Under the pieces are notes generated by a model. That model made no database searches. It saw only the letters and a program-made list of their open reading frames with translations, and was not told where the DNA came from. Positions 40,675 to 49,356 of a stretch of 64,000 bases of DNA are shown one piece after another. Position 1 is the first letter of the stretch. Each line of letters opens with the position of its first letter. The stretch is from positions 1 through 64,000 of the forward strand of contig NZ_NPJI01000063.1 in NCBI RefSeq assembly GCF_002251435.1, in the 5' to 3' direction. Made by a program: the position numbers and the translations under genes. The stretch is from Prevotella sp. P2-180 (lineage in GTDB: Bacteria > Bacteroidota > Bacteroidia > Bacteroidales > Bacteroidaceae).

Positions 40675-40739
40675 ATTGATTGATGTTTATTTGTTTCCTA
40701 AACCCGTTCAAAATCACGTTTATTCTTATAAACTCGCTG

Positions 40740-40771
40740 CAAAGATAAGTTTATTTTCTTTTCTCTCCAAA
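40740..40771 (-). promoter_or_regulatory. Promoter of the M13 peptidase gene
   Basis: TTTG (40768-40771), 20 bp, TATCTTTG (40740-40747) on the minus strand; the ATG at 40674 is 65 bp downstream. Confidence 0.75.
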
Positions 40772-40801
40772 CATAATTGGGAAAAAATTTCGGGAGGGTG
40801 G

Positions 40802-40848
40802 AAAAAAAGCTGCCACGCTTGCGTTTTTAGGAACGGAAGCGTGACAGC
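40802..40848 (-). terminator. Rho-independent terminator after the phosphate transporter
   Basis: On the minus strand GCTGTCACGCTT (40837-40848), a 16-base loop, AAGCGTGGCAGC (40809-40820), then seven T (40802-40808). The 12-bp stem has one mismatch. One arm is built from the GCGTGACA octamer. Confidence 0.8.
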
Positions 40849-40863
40849 GTGACAGGCGTGACA
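40839..40863. repeat. GCGTGACA octamer array, 3 units
   Basis: GCGTGACA at 40839, 40847 and 40856 (one-base spacer before the last), same unit as at 33507-33539 and 37446-37621. It lies between the PiT transporter stop (40878) and the M13 promoter and contributes one arm of the terminator. Confidence 0.88.
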
Positions 40864-40877
40864 GCGTTTTTTCGAGT

Positions 40878-43127
40878 TTACCTGTTTTTTCCGTAGAAGC
40901 GGTTGGCGGCGCGAAGCTGGTGGCGCATGATGCTCAGGAACTCCTGACTCTCCTGAAGAATGTTGAGATATACGAGGGAAATCTTCAGGTTGTTGTTGTC
41001 GAAATCGCGCTGCATACGGTCGAAATGACGCTTGCGCACTACAGAGAGTTCGTCTTTGAGTCGGTCGGCATCGGCCAGCACTTCGTCGTAGGCTGTGAAA
41101 CGTCCACTGCACAGCATGGCTTCAGTGCGCTTCATGAGCTCCTCTATCTGATGACGCAACGGCGTGAACTCTTCAGAATAAATGCGTGGTATGGGGTTGA
41201 AATTGTTTTCTACATGCTCTTTTACCGGTTCGAGGAGTCGCTTGAGACAGTAGATGAACTGCTGGTCGCTATTTGCGCCTAAGTGGAACCATGTGTTGCG
41301 TTCCAATGCCACGTCTGCCGGCACTCGTTTTAGGGCGAGCATCTCCTTGCGTCGGTATTTCTTCAGCTGGGCGTGCTCGTTGTCGAGATCGCGCTTGCAG
41401 CGGCGGAGCAAATGGCGGTTTTCGGCGGTGAGTCCGTCGAGTATGAGGTTGAAGTGCTCAAGGGCAAATCGGCTGACGAAGCTCTGAGTGCGCGAGACAT
41501 GCTTTTCGAGAAGGTCGAGCACAATCTCGGGGTCTTTGGTGCGCATCATAAGTACAAACACGCTGTCTTTCTTCTCTTCGCGCGACTTGCGTGCGTAAGC
41601 TATCTGGCTCTTCACTACAAGGAATATGGCCAACGCCATGAACAGGAACATTACGAGGAATCCTCCGAGATACATCGACATGCATACTATGGCACACACT
41701 GCAAACGCCACGCCTGCTGTGATGAACCATCCACCGATGACAGACAAGACACCCGTGACGCGGAACACAGCGCTCTCGCGGCTCCATGCGCGGTCGGCAA
41801 GCGACGAACCCATGGCCACCATGAAGGTGACGTAGGTGGTGGAGAGTGGCAGCTTATATGTTGTGCCCACTACGATGAGCACCGAAGCCAGCACGAGGTT
41901 GACGGCGGCTCTCACCATGTCGAACGCAGCCCCATCTTCAAGTATCACTTCTTCTTTATGGAAGCGTGAGTCAATCCATCGTGCCACGCTTGCCGGCATG
42001 TATCTGTTGACGAAGCTGCCCATGTCTTGAGTGGCGCGGACTATACTGCGTGCGGCCTTCGACGAGCCGAACATTTCGTTGCCCTCGTCCTGTCGTGCCA
42101 GGTCTACACTGGTCTTCACCACGTTTTGCGCCTTCTTTGAGGTGGTCATGGCTATAATCATGATTGCTCCGGCTCCGAGCAGATAGAGGAACGGGGTCTT
42201 GGCTGAGGTCATGAGCGAGGTCATCATAAAGGAGTCGTCGTCGCCACTGCCATTGGCCACGAAGTCTTGGTAAGAGTCGAGACCTGCCATAGGAACGCCG
42301 ATGAAGTTGACAAGGTCGTTGCCGGCGAATGCCATGGCGAGGGCGAAGGTGCCCATGAGCACAATGATCTTGAACACGTTGAAGCGCAGCCAGTGGAGCG
42401 ACTGCATGAGCAGAGTGCCGAAGATGAAGATGGCGAGCATGAGCAATCCTGTGTTGGCCATAATCCAATCTTTCACGTCGGGACTGATGAATGGCGACTT
42501 TGATACACCTTTTATAAATATAAAGTATGAGAGTACTGCGAATGCCACGCCGCCAAACACTCCCACGGTGTATCGCAGCTGCTTCTTATAGTTGAAGGTG
42601 AAGATAAGTCTTGAAATCCACATCACCAGGACTCCGGTGAAGAAGGCGATGGCCACACTGACGAAGATGGCTATGATGACGCTCAGTGCCTTGTCGCTGT
42701 TCAGCAGGTCGTCGAAGGTGAGATTGCCGTCGGCGTTCATTTTCAGCAGGGCGAGGATGAATGTACCTCCGAGGAGTTCAAACACGAGCGAGACGGTGGT
42801 TGAGGTTGGCAGGCCGAGAGTGTTGAACATGTCGAGAATGATCACGTCGGTCACCATCACCGCAAGGAAGATGGTCATCACCTCGTGGAACGAATAGTTG
42901 GCGGGATGCATGATGCCATGTCGTGCCACGTCCATCATTCCGGCACTCATCACGGCTCCCACTACCACACCCATGGAGGCTATGAGCATAATGGTTTTGA
43001 ACTTTGCCACCTTTGCTCCGATGGCAGAATTGAGGAAATTCACCGCGTCGTTGCTGACGCCTACGAAGAGGTCGAACACTGCCAACACAAGCAGGAAGAC
43101 CACAATGGAGAGATAAAAAAATTCCAT
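40878..43127 (-). CDS. PiT-family inorganic phosphate transporter with C-terminal regulatory domain
   Basis: 749 aa. The N-terminal ~500 residues are a PiT symporter with about 10-12 membrane segments. The first family signature is DLFVGVSNDAVNFLNSAIGAKVA (about 19-41), and the second half carries the duplicate, AFAGNDLVNFIGVPMAGL. The C-terminal ~240 residues are soluble, helical and charged, resembling a PhoU-type domain, which may gate transport. The start at 43127 (ATG, MEFFYLS) is chosen over a GTG at 43136 because the latter lies in the operator palindrome. It probably imports phosphate coupled to Na+ or H+. Confidence 0.9.
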   Translation of the reverse strand: MEFFYLSIVVFLLVLAVFDLFVGVSNDAVNFLNSAIGAKVAKFKTIMLIASMGVVVGAVMSAGMMDVARHGIMHPANYSFHEVMTIFLAVMVTDVIILDMFNTLGLPTSTTVSLVFELLGGTFILALLKMNADGNLTFDDLLNSDKALSVIIAIFVSVAIAFFTGVLVMWISRLIFTFNYKKQLRYTVGVFGGVAFAVLSYFIFIKGVSKSPFISPDVKDWIMANTGLLMLAIFIFGTLLMQSLHWLRFNVFKIIVLMGTFALAMAFAGNDLVNFIGVPMAGLDSYQDFVANGSGDDDSFMMTSLMTSAKTPFLYLLGAGAIMIIAMTTSKKAQNVVKTSVDLARQDEGNEMFGSSKAARSIVRATQDMGSFVNRYMPASVARWIDSRFHKEEVILEDGAAFDMVRAAVNLVLASVLIVVGTTYKLPLSTTYVTFMVAMGSSLADRAWSRESAVFRVTGVLSVIGGWFITAGVAFAVCAIVCMSMYLGGFLVMFLFMALAIFLVVKSQIAYARKSREEKKDSVFVLMMRTKDPEIVLDLLEKHVSRTQSFVSRFALEHFNLILDGLTAENRHLLRRCKRDLDNEHAQLKKYRRKEMLALKRVPADVALERNTWFHLGANSDQQFIYCLKRLLEPVKEHVENNFNPIPRIYSEEFTPLRHQIEELMKRTEAMLCSGRFTAYDEVLADADRLKDELSVVRKRHFDRMQRDFDNNNLKISLVYLNILQESQEFLSIMRHQLRAANRFYGKNR

Positions 43128-43131
43128 AAAT

Positions 43132-43168
43132 GTCACTACTTTTGATTTCTGCGTGCAAAAGTAGTGAC
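43132..43168 (-). promoter_or_regulatory. Perfect 13-bp palindromic operator overlapping the PiT promoter
   Basis: GTCACTACTTTTG (43132-43144) and CAAAAGTAGTGAC (43156-43168) are perfect inverted copies with an 11-bp spacer. The minus-strand -7 box TACTTTTG (43156-43163) is part of one arm, and the mirror arm holds the same box on the plus strand. A dimeric regulator bound here would block the promoter. Confidence 0.75.
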
Positions 43169-43216
43169 TCTATGTTACATGGTATTTAAACAGATGTTAC
43201 ATTTCTGTTAAGATTG

Positions 43217-44494
43217 TCAATTTGCCTTGGTTACGTCGTTTGGAATCTCAAGCCAGAAGGAGCTGCCCTTGCCTGGCTCTGACTCAAAATCTACGTCGCC
43301 GCCAAGGCTGAGGGCGAAGCTGCGGCATACGGCGAGCCCGAGTCCTGCTCCCTGCACAAAGGAGTCGACCTTATAGAATCGCTCGAAGATGAGGTCGTGA
43401 TGCTCTTTGTCGATGCCTATGCCTGTATCGGTGACCCAGAGGCGCAAGCGGTTGCTGGAGGTGACGGAGAGTCCTGCCGTGATGCTTCCTTGCGTTGTGA
43501 ACTTCATGGCGTTTTCCACGAAGTGGCGCACGATGTATTCCACGCGTTCCCGGTCGGTATTGACTTCCACCGACGTTTCCTTTGATATAAACTCTATATC
43601 AATGTTTGGATTGGTATTATTGTTTGAGCATTTGGCCACACACTGCTCCATGAGGGCGACGAGGTTAAACTTCTCGATGTTAAGTTTCTGATTTTCGTCT
43701 TTGGCTTCAATTTTCGAAATGTTCATCATGTCTTCAAAAATTCTCAGCAGCTTGGAGTTGTTTTCTTTCACTATCGACATGAGGTTTGCCCGCTCCTGCT
43801 CGTCGGTCACCATGGGCATAATGTCGGTAAAGCCGATGATGGCGTTGAGCGGTGTACGCACTTCGTGGCTGATGTTGCTGATGAAGGCCGACTTCAGGCG
43901 GTCGCTCTCCTCTGCGTGCTTTCTTGCGTTGATGAGTTCGCGTTCTTTCTTCTTTCTGTCTTCTATACACATCGACGTGCCCACGATGACAGCGGGCTTT
44001 CCCTCGTCGTCACGTTCAGCCACGGTGCAGTAGATTTCTTCCCAATAGTATTTGTCGTTTGTCTGCATCATGCGAAACTGGGCGTTCACAAGGTCTGTTC
44101 TTCCTTCGATTAGGTCTTTTATCTGTGTCTTGATTGTTTCTCGGTCGTCGGGGTGAACGATTTCATACACCTGCATCATTCTCGTGTCAGGCTTCGGCGA
44201 GAAAAGTCCTTGCTCCTCACGATAGTCGTTGTCGAACACAATCTCCATCGTTTCAAGGTCAATATGCCATGTGGCGAGCTTCATGGCTTGTATGATGAGT
44301 TCGTACTCGACGTCCTTTCCCTCTATGGAAGCCAGATGAGCAAGCTCGCGCTCCATGATCTCGCGTGTTTTCTTCTGTTGTATGATAAACCCCACGAGGA
44401 TGAAGATCACTACCAATCCTGCCATCAACAACACGAAATAGGTAAAGTTGCCATGAAGGAATGTATTAGTCGTTGCGTCGCAAAAAATATTCAT
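43217..44494 (-). CDS. PAS-domain sensor histidine kinase
   Basis: 425 aa. One membrane segment near the N-terminus (YFVLLMAGLVVIFILVGFII, about 19-38), then a PAS/PAC sensor (about 65-185, with WHIDLETMEIVFDNDYREEQGL and VHPDDRETIKTQI). HisKA follows with phosphoacceptor His210 in SNISHEVRTPLNAIIGF, and a HATPase domain with N box HFVENAMKFT, G1 DTGIGID and G2 GAGLGLAV. No response regulator is adjacent; the output partner is elsewhere. It sits 89 bp downstream of the PiT start on the same strand, with its own -7 box at 44530-44537. Confidence 0.93.
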   Translation of the reverse strand: MNIFCDATTNTFLHGNFTYFVLLMAGLVVIFILVGFIIQQKKTREIMERELAHLASIEGKDVEYELIIQAMKLATWHIDLETMEIVFDNDYREEQGLFSPKPDTRMMQVYEIVHPDDRETIKTQIKDLIEGRTDLVNAQFRMMQTNDKYYWEEIYCTVAERDDEGKPAVIVGTSMCIEDRKKKERELINARKHAEESDRLKSAFISNISHEVRTPLNAIIGFTDIMPMVTDEQERANLMSIVKENNSKLLRIFEDMMNISKIEAKDENQKLNIEKFNLVALMEQCVAKCSNNNTNPNIDIEFISKETSVEVNTDRERVEYIVRHFVENAMKFTTQGSITAGLSVTSSNRLRLWVTDTGIGIDKEHHDLIFERFYKVDSFVQGAGLGLAVCRSFALSLGGDVDFESEPGKGSSFWLEIPNDVTKAN

Positions 44495-44529
44495 ACTACT
44501 TCAATATTATACTTTTCTCTTTTGGACTA

Positions 44530-44537
44530 CAAAGTTA
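44530..44537 (-). promoter_or_regulatory. -7 box for the histidine kinase
   Basis: TAACTTTG on the minus strand, 35 bp upstream of the ATG at 44494. Upstream DNA to 44650 is A/T rich with no gene. Confidence 0.6.
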
Positions 44538-44651
44538 GGAATATTTTCCTATGATAGCAAGGAAAAGAGGAAAAAAAATGTTGGTTTACTCATTTTTCAC
44601 CTATATCTAATGAAAAAAGAGGGGATTTTTTACGAAAAAAACGCCAATCGC

Positions 44652-44682
44652 TTTGCAGAATCGTTTTTTTAAAGTAACTTTG
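44652..44682 (+). promoter_or_regulatory. Promoter of the serine acetyltransferase transcript
   Basis: TTTG (44652-44655), exactly 19 bp, TAACTTTG (44675-44682): a full consensus match. The ATG at 44710 is 27 bp downstream. Confidence 0.82.
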
Positions 44683-44709
44683 TACCGAAAAAATATTGTT
44701 ACAGAAAGC

Positions 44710-45600
44710 ATGGGCAGTTCTACATACACAGAGATACTGACGAGAGCAGTCGACCAATTGTCCGACCCTGCATCTCTGAAAGGACTCTTCCATCAGCATC
44801 AGGATGGCAATCCGCTACCTTCGGGCAAAGTGCTCGAAGAAATTATCGATTTGTCAAGAGCCATTATCTTCCCTGGATATTATGGCAAGTCAAAAATCAA
44901 CAAGCACACTATTAGATACCACATCGGAATGGCAGTGGAACGACTGTCGAAACTGCTTGAAGAGCAAATCTTGGCCGGACTGTGCTTCTGCTGCCCGAAC
45001 GCAGGGAAAGGGGAAAACACCCCATGCAAGCTGAAGGCCAAGGAGATGGCCATGCAACTCATAGCCGACCTGCCGGAAATAAGGAAGACTCTCGCCACCG
45101 ACGTGGAAGCTGCTTTCAACGGCGACCCCGCGGCAGAAAGCTTCGGGGAAATCATTTCCTGCTATCCGGTGATAAAAGCACTCACAAACTACCGCATAGC
45201 CCACAGGCTGCACACCATCGGAGTGCCGCTCATACCAAGAATAATTTCGGAAATGGCTCACTCGGAAACGGGCATCGACATTCATCCCGCAGCCACCATC
45301 GGACACCACTTCACCATCGACCACGGTACAGGAGTGGTGATAGGAGCTACATGTATCATAGGTAACTACGTGAAACTATACCAAGGAGTGACCCTCGGGG
45401 CTAAAAGCTTCCCCCTCGACGATAATGGCAACCCGATAAAGGGAATAGCACGACACCCGATACTGGAAGACAACGTAATAGTCTATTCCAACGCCACCAT
45501 ACTCGGAAGAATCACCATCGGACAAGGATCTGTAGTGGGCGCAAACATCTGGGTGACAGAAAGCATGGAGCCATATTCAAAGAAATACAAGAAGGAGTAA
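44710..45600 (+). CDS. cysE: Serine O-acetyltransferase
   Basis: 296 aa enzyme making O-acetylserine for cysteine synthesis. The N-terminal ~170 residues are helical (family N-domain). The left-handed beta-helix of hexapeptide repeats follows: TGIDIHPAATIGHHFTIDHGTGVVIGATCIIGNYVKLYQGVTLG, with the catalytic histidines in IHPAA and DHGTG. The tail is short. A frame starting at 44653 is rejected because it begins inside the promoter. The larger N-domain is typical of the EpsC-like bacterial group. It is followed by the 25-bp repeat at 45604-45628. Confidence 0.92.
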   Translation: MGSSTYTEILTRAVDQLSDPASLKGLFHQHQDGNPLPSGKVLEEIIDLSRAIIFPGYYGKSKINKHTIRYHIGMAVERLSKLLEEQILAGLCFCCPNAGKGENTPCKLKAKEMAMQLIADLPEIRKTLATDVEAAFNGDPAAESFGEIISCYPVIKALTNYRIAHRLHTIGVPLIPRIISEMAHSETGIDIHPAATIGHHFTIDHGTGVVIGATCIIGNYVKLYQGVTLGAKSFPLDDNGNPIKGIARHPILEDNVIVYSNATILGRITIGQGSVVGANIWVTESMEPYSKKYKKE

Positions 45601-45628
45601 TCATAACTCCCCATCATAACTCCCCAAA
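45601..45628 (+). repeat. Dispersed TCATAACTCCCCA repeat, copy 2
   Basis: Two tandem 13-bp units TCATAACTCCCCA (45601-45613, 45614-45626) follow directly on the serine acetyltransferase stop. Bases 45604-45628 are identical to the complement of 31125-31149. An A run comes next. No hairpin is evident, so it is not a simple terminator. Confidence 0.85.
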
Positions 45629-45661
45629 AAAAATAAAAAAAGTAAACATAACAATACATTA

Positions 45662-47191
45662 ATGGAACAAGAATTTGAAATGATTGCCAAGACTTTCATG
45701 GGTCTTGAACCCGTCTTGGCAAAGGAACTCACACATCTGGGTGCCAACAACGTGGAAATTGGACGGAGAATGGTCTCGTTTACCGGTAACAAGGAAATGC
45801 TTTACCGAGCCAACTTCCAACTGCACACCGCTATCAGAATACTCAAGCCTATCGCTCGTTTCAAGGCTCTCACTCCCGACGAAGTTTACGAAGGAGTGAA
45901 AAAGGTGGACTGGACTCAGTTCCTCAGCAACGACAAAACGTTTGCCGTGGACTCTGTGGTATTCTCCGAAGAGTTCAGACACTCCAAATTCGTGGCTTAC
46001 AAAGTGAAAGACGCCATAGTAGACCAATTCCGCGAAACCACCGGAACCAGACCGAACATCAGCGTGGCAAACCCCGACATAAGGCTGAACATCCATATAG
46101 CAGAGGATAAATGCACACTCTCGCTCGACTCAAGCGGTGAAAGCCTACACAGACGCGGATACAGACAGGAAAGCGTGGAGGCTCCACTCAACGAAGTGCT
46201 CGCTGCAGGAATCATACTCTTGACAGGATGGAAAGGCGACACCGACTTCATCGACCCTATGTGCGGTTCGGGCACAATAGCCATAGAGGCTGCACTGATA
46301 GCAAAAAACATGGCTCCAGGACTGTTCAGAAAAGAGTTCGCATTCGAAAAATGGCCTGACTTCGATCGCGACCTCTTCGACGCCATCTACAACGACGACT
46401 CGGAGGAAAGGGATTACAAATTCCATATCTATGGTTACGACATTGACATGAAAGCTGTAAACACCGCAAGGCTTAACGTCAAAGCTGCGGGACTCTCCGA
46501 CTGCATCACCATAGAATGTGCCGACTTCAAGGACTTCAAGCAGCCTAAGGAGAAGAGCATCATGGTGACCAACCCGCCATACGGGGAACGCATCTCCACG
46601 CCCGACCTGCTCGGAACATACCGCATGATAGGAGAAAGACTGAAACACCAGTTCCTCGACAACGACGCTTGGGTGCTCAGCTACCGCTCGGAATGCTTCG
46701 ACCAGATAGGACTGAAGCCTTCGATAAAGATTCCTCTCTACAACGGATCGCTCGAGTGCGAACTCAGAAAATACCAGATTTTTGACGGAAAACTTAGGGA
46801 ATTCCGAGAGGAAGGCGGTATTGTGAAAACCGACGACGAAAAAAAGGCAATGGGAGAGAAACACAGGTTTAAGAAAAACAGGGAGTTCAAAAAACGTCTT
46901 GACGAAACGGAAGAAAACGAAGAAGGCGACATACGCTCGTTCAAATTCCATAAATATGACCTCTCTCGATTCGACAACAAAAAACGCAGAGACGACACCA
47001 GTGACGACTCCTTCGCCGACAAGAGAGACAGAAGGGGCGACCGAAAGAACGACAGAAAAAACGACCGAAAGGGCGACAGGAGAAACGACTGGAAGGGCGA
47101 CAGGAGAAACGACTGGAAGAACGACCGAAAGGGCGGAAAGAACTTTGGTAATGGAGGACGAAAATTCGATAGATATGAAGACGAGGATTAA
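45662..47191 (+). CDS. THUMP-domain 23S rRNA guanine-N2 methyltransferase (RlmL-like) with basic tail
   Basis: 509 aa. THUMP RNA-binding region about 1-160; methyltransferase domain about 165-380 with DFIDPMCGSGTIAIEAALIA (SAM site) and the catalytic TNPPYGERI. This matches the N-terminal half of E. coli RlmKL that modifies 23S rRNA G2445. Unusually, it ends in a ~125-residue tail of charged repeats (GDRRNDWK twice, DRKND, DRKGG), probably RNA binding. A 24-bp tandem duplication (47071-47119) underlies part of it. Its last 17 bp overlap the start of the next gene. Confidence 0.88.
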   Translation: MEQEFEMIAKTFMGLEPVLAKELTHLGANNVEIGRRMVSFTGNKEMLYRANFQLHTAIRILKPIARFKALTPDEVYEGVKKVDWTQFLSNDKTFAVDSVVFSEEFRHSKFVAYKVKDAIVDQFRETTGTRPNISVANPDIRLNIHIAEDKCTLSLDSSGESLHRRGYRQESVEAPLNEVLAAGIILLTGWKGDTDFIDPMCGSGTIAIEAALIAKNMAPGLFRKEFAFEKWPDFDRDLFDAIYNDDSEERDYKFHIYGYDIDMKAVNTARLNVKAAGLSDCITIECADFKDFKQPKEKSIMVTNPPYGERISTPDLLGTYRMIGERLKHQFLDNDAWVLSYRSECFDQIGLKPSIKIPLYNGSLECELRKYQIFDGKLREFREEGGIVKTDDEKKAMGEKHRFKKNREFKKRLDETEENEEGDIRSFKFHKYDLSRFDNKKRRDDTSDDSFADKRDRRGDRKNDRKNDRKGDRRNDWKGDRRNDWKNDRKGGKNFGNGGRKFDRYEDED

Positions 47192-49322
47192 AACACTTGC
47201 ACTGGCTATTATGGCTACAATAGGCTTTACGGCAAATGCCCAACAACTGAAGCAGTTCACACTCGAAGACCTAAACTTCGGTGGCAAAAACTACAGGAAC
47301 ATGACACCGAAAAACATGTTCCTCTCCTGGTGGGGCGACAAACTCATCATTCACGACGTGGAATACCTTGAAGCCATGGACATGAAGACTGCAAAGCGCG
47401 ACACCTTATTTAATATAGAGGACGTGAACTCACTGCTCAAGGACGACAAGGTCTATTCTCTGCTATATGCCAACTGCCCCTACGCCGACAAGACAGAGGT
47501 GCTGCTGATGTCGAAAAAGTCGATACTGATCTACGACTTCAGCATGAAGAAAGTGGTGTGGAAAATCGACAAGCACAACGGTTCTGCAACAAAGTTTTGC
47601 AATGAGTCGAAGGCACATGCCTACATAGAAAACAACCAGCTCCACGTGACCGACGCCAACAACGTGGACACACAGCTGACCACCGACGGCAGCCGCGAGA
47701 TAGTGTATGGACAAGCCGTACACCGCAACGAGTTCGGCATTGAGGAAGGTCTCTTCTGGAGTCCCGACGGAAAGCGGCTCGCTTTCTACCGCATGGACCA
47801 GTCGATGGTGACCGACTATCCGCAGGTGAACACCTTCGAGCGCGAGGCGACTCTCGAACCCGACAAATATCCTATGGCGGGAATGACGAGCCACAAGGTG
47901 ACCGTTGGAGTGTATGACCTCGACACGAAGAAGACCGTCTATCTAAGCGCAGGCGACCCTACCGACCGCTATTTCACCAACATCTCGTGGAGCCCCGACG
48001 CAACAACCATATACATGTTTGAGCTCAACCGCGACCAAAACGACTGCCGCCTAGTGAGCTACGACGCTGCAACTGGCGAGAAAAAAGAAGAGCTCTACCG
48101 CGAGACACACGAGAAATACGTGGAGCCGCTCAACCCGCTGACCTTCCTGCCATGGGACGCGACAAAGTTTCTGATGCAGAGTCAGAAGGATGGCTACAAC
48201 CATCTCTACCTCTACGACCTGAAGAAGAAGGCAATGAGACAGGTGACCAAAGGCAACTTCGTGATAGAGAGCCTCTTGGGCTTCAACAAGAAGACAAAGA
48301 CAGCAGTGGTGCTTGCCAATGCCGACAGCCCAATACAGAGAAACATCTACACCGTTGACCTGAAAAGCGGGAAGATGCATCGCATAGACAACGGAGAAGG
48401 CATGCACCAGGCACAACTCTCCGAGTCGGGAGCTTTCGTGGCAGACAAATATTCCGCTCCCGACACTCCGCGCAACATCGACCTCATAAACACCGCAACG
48501 GGCAAGGCGTCGCGACTGCTCACTGCCGAGAACCCATGGAAGGGCTACAACATTCCCGATTACTCTTGCGGCACACTGAAGGCAGCCGACGGAGAGACCG
48601 ACCTCTACTACAGAATGGTGAAACCCATTGGCTTCGACCCGCAGAAGAAATATCCTACTGTGATCTATGTCTATGGTGGACCTCACGCCCACAACGTGGA
48701 TGCCTCATGGCACTACGGAAGCCGCTCTTGGGAAACCTACATGGCGCAGAAGGGCTACCTGCTCTTCATTCTCGACAACCGCGGAAGCGAGCGACGCGGA
48801 CGCGACTTCGAACAGGCTACATTCAGACAGCTCGGACAAGTGGAGATGGCTGACCAGATGAAAGGCGTGGATTTCCTAAAGTCGCTGCCTTACGTTGACC
48901 AAGACCGCATCGGCGTCCACGGATGGAGCTTCGGCGGATTTATGACCACCACACTGATGTGCAACCATCCAGAAGTGTTCAAGGTGGGCGTGGCAGGAGG
49001 ACCTGTCATCGACTGGAAATGGTATGAGGTGATGTATGGCGAGCGCTATATGGACACACCTGAGCAGAACGCTGAAGGCTACGAGAAGACAAGCCTTCTT
49101 AACCAGGCAAAGAACCTGAAGGGTAAGTTGCAGATAATCATAGGTATGAACGACCCGACGGTTGTTCCTCAGCATGCCCTGCAGTTCCTCAACGCCTGCG
49201 TGGAAGCTGGCACACAGCCCGACTTCTTCGTCTATCCTGGCGAGGGACACAACATGGCTGGTCATGCCAGTGTTCATCTTCACGAGAGAATTACACAGTA
49301 TTTTGAGGATTATTTGAAGTAA
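47175..49322 (+). CDS. S9 family peptidase (DPP-IV / prolyl tripeptidyl peptidase-like)
   Basis: 715 aa secreted serine peptidase. Signal peptide MKTRIKTLALAIMATIGFTANA, beta-propeller domain about 50-470, alpha/beta-hydrolase domain about 480-715. Catalytic triad: Ser585 in HGWSFGGFM, Asp660 in GMNDPTV, His692 in GEGHNM. It releases di- or tripeptides ending in proline from periplasmic peptides. The ATG at 47175 gives the signal peptide at the N-terminus and overlaps the preceding gene by 17 bp; a longer frame from 46899 merely reads the repetitive tail of the methyltransferase in another frame. Confidence 0.93.
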   Translation: MKTRIKTLALAIMATIGFTANAQQLKQFTLEDLNFGGKNYRNMTPKNMFLSWWGDKLIIHDVEYLEAMDMKTAKRDTLFNIEDVNSLLKDDKVYSLLYANCPYADKTEVLLMSKKSILIYDFSMKKVVWKIDKHNGSATKFCNESKAHAYIENNQLHVTDANNVDTQLTTDGSREIVYGQAVHRNEFGIEEGLFWSPDGKRLAFYRMDQSMVTDYPQVNTFEREATLEPDKYPMAGMTSHKVTVGVYDLDTKKTVYLSAGDPTDRYFTNISWSPDATTIYMFELNRDQNDCRLVSYDAATGEKKEELYRETHEKYVEPLNPLTFLPWDATKFLMQSQKDGYNHLYLYDLKKKAMRQVTKGNFVIESLLGFNKKTKTAVVLANADSPIQRNIYTVDLKSGKMHRIDNGEGMHQAQLSESGAFVADKYSAPDTPRNIDLINTATGKASRLLTAENPWKGYNIPDYSCGTLKAADGETDLYYRMVKPIGFDPQKKYPTVIYVYGGPHAHNVDASWHYGSRSWETYMAQKGYLLFILDNRGSERRGRDFEQATFRQLGQVEMADQMKGVDFLKSLPYVDQDRIGVHGWSFGGFMTTTLMCNHPEVFKVGVAGGPVIDWKWYEVMYGERYMDTPEQNAEGYEKTSLLNQAKNLKGKLQIIIGMNDPTVVPQHALQFLNACVEAGTQPDFFVYPGEGHNMAGHASVHLHERITQYFEDYLK

Positions 49323-49356
49323 AAGGAAGTGAAAAAGGGACAAAACATATCGATTT

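Noticed and set aside
46899..47174. N-terminal extension of the S9 peptidase frame
   Set aside because: It is the shifted frame of the methyltransferase tail repeats; the signal peptide begins at 47175.
46145..47287. 380-codon open frame antisense to the rRNA methyltransferase
   Set aside because: It consists of repetitive Val/Ser/Ala strings produced by the complement of the coding strand, has no family features, and the sense gene is unambiguous.
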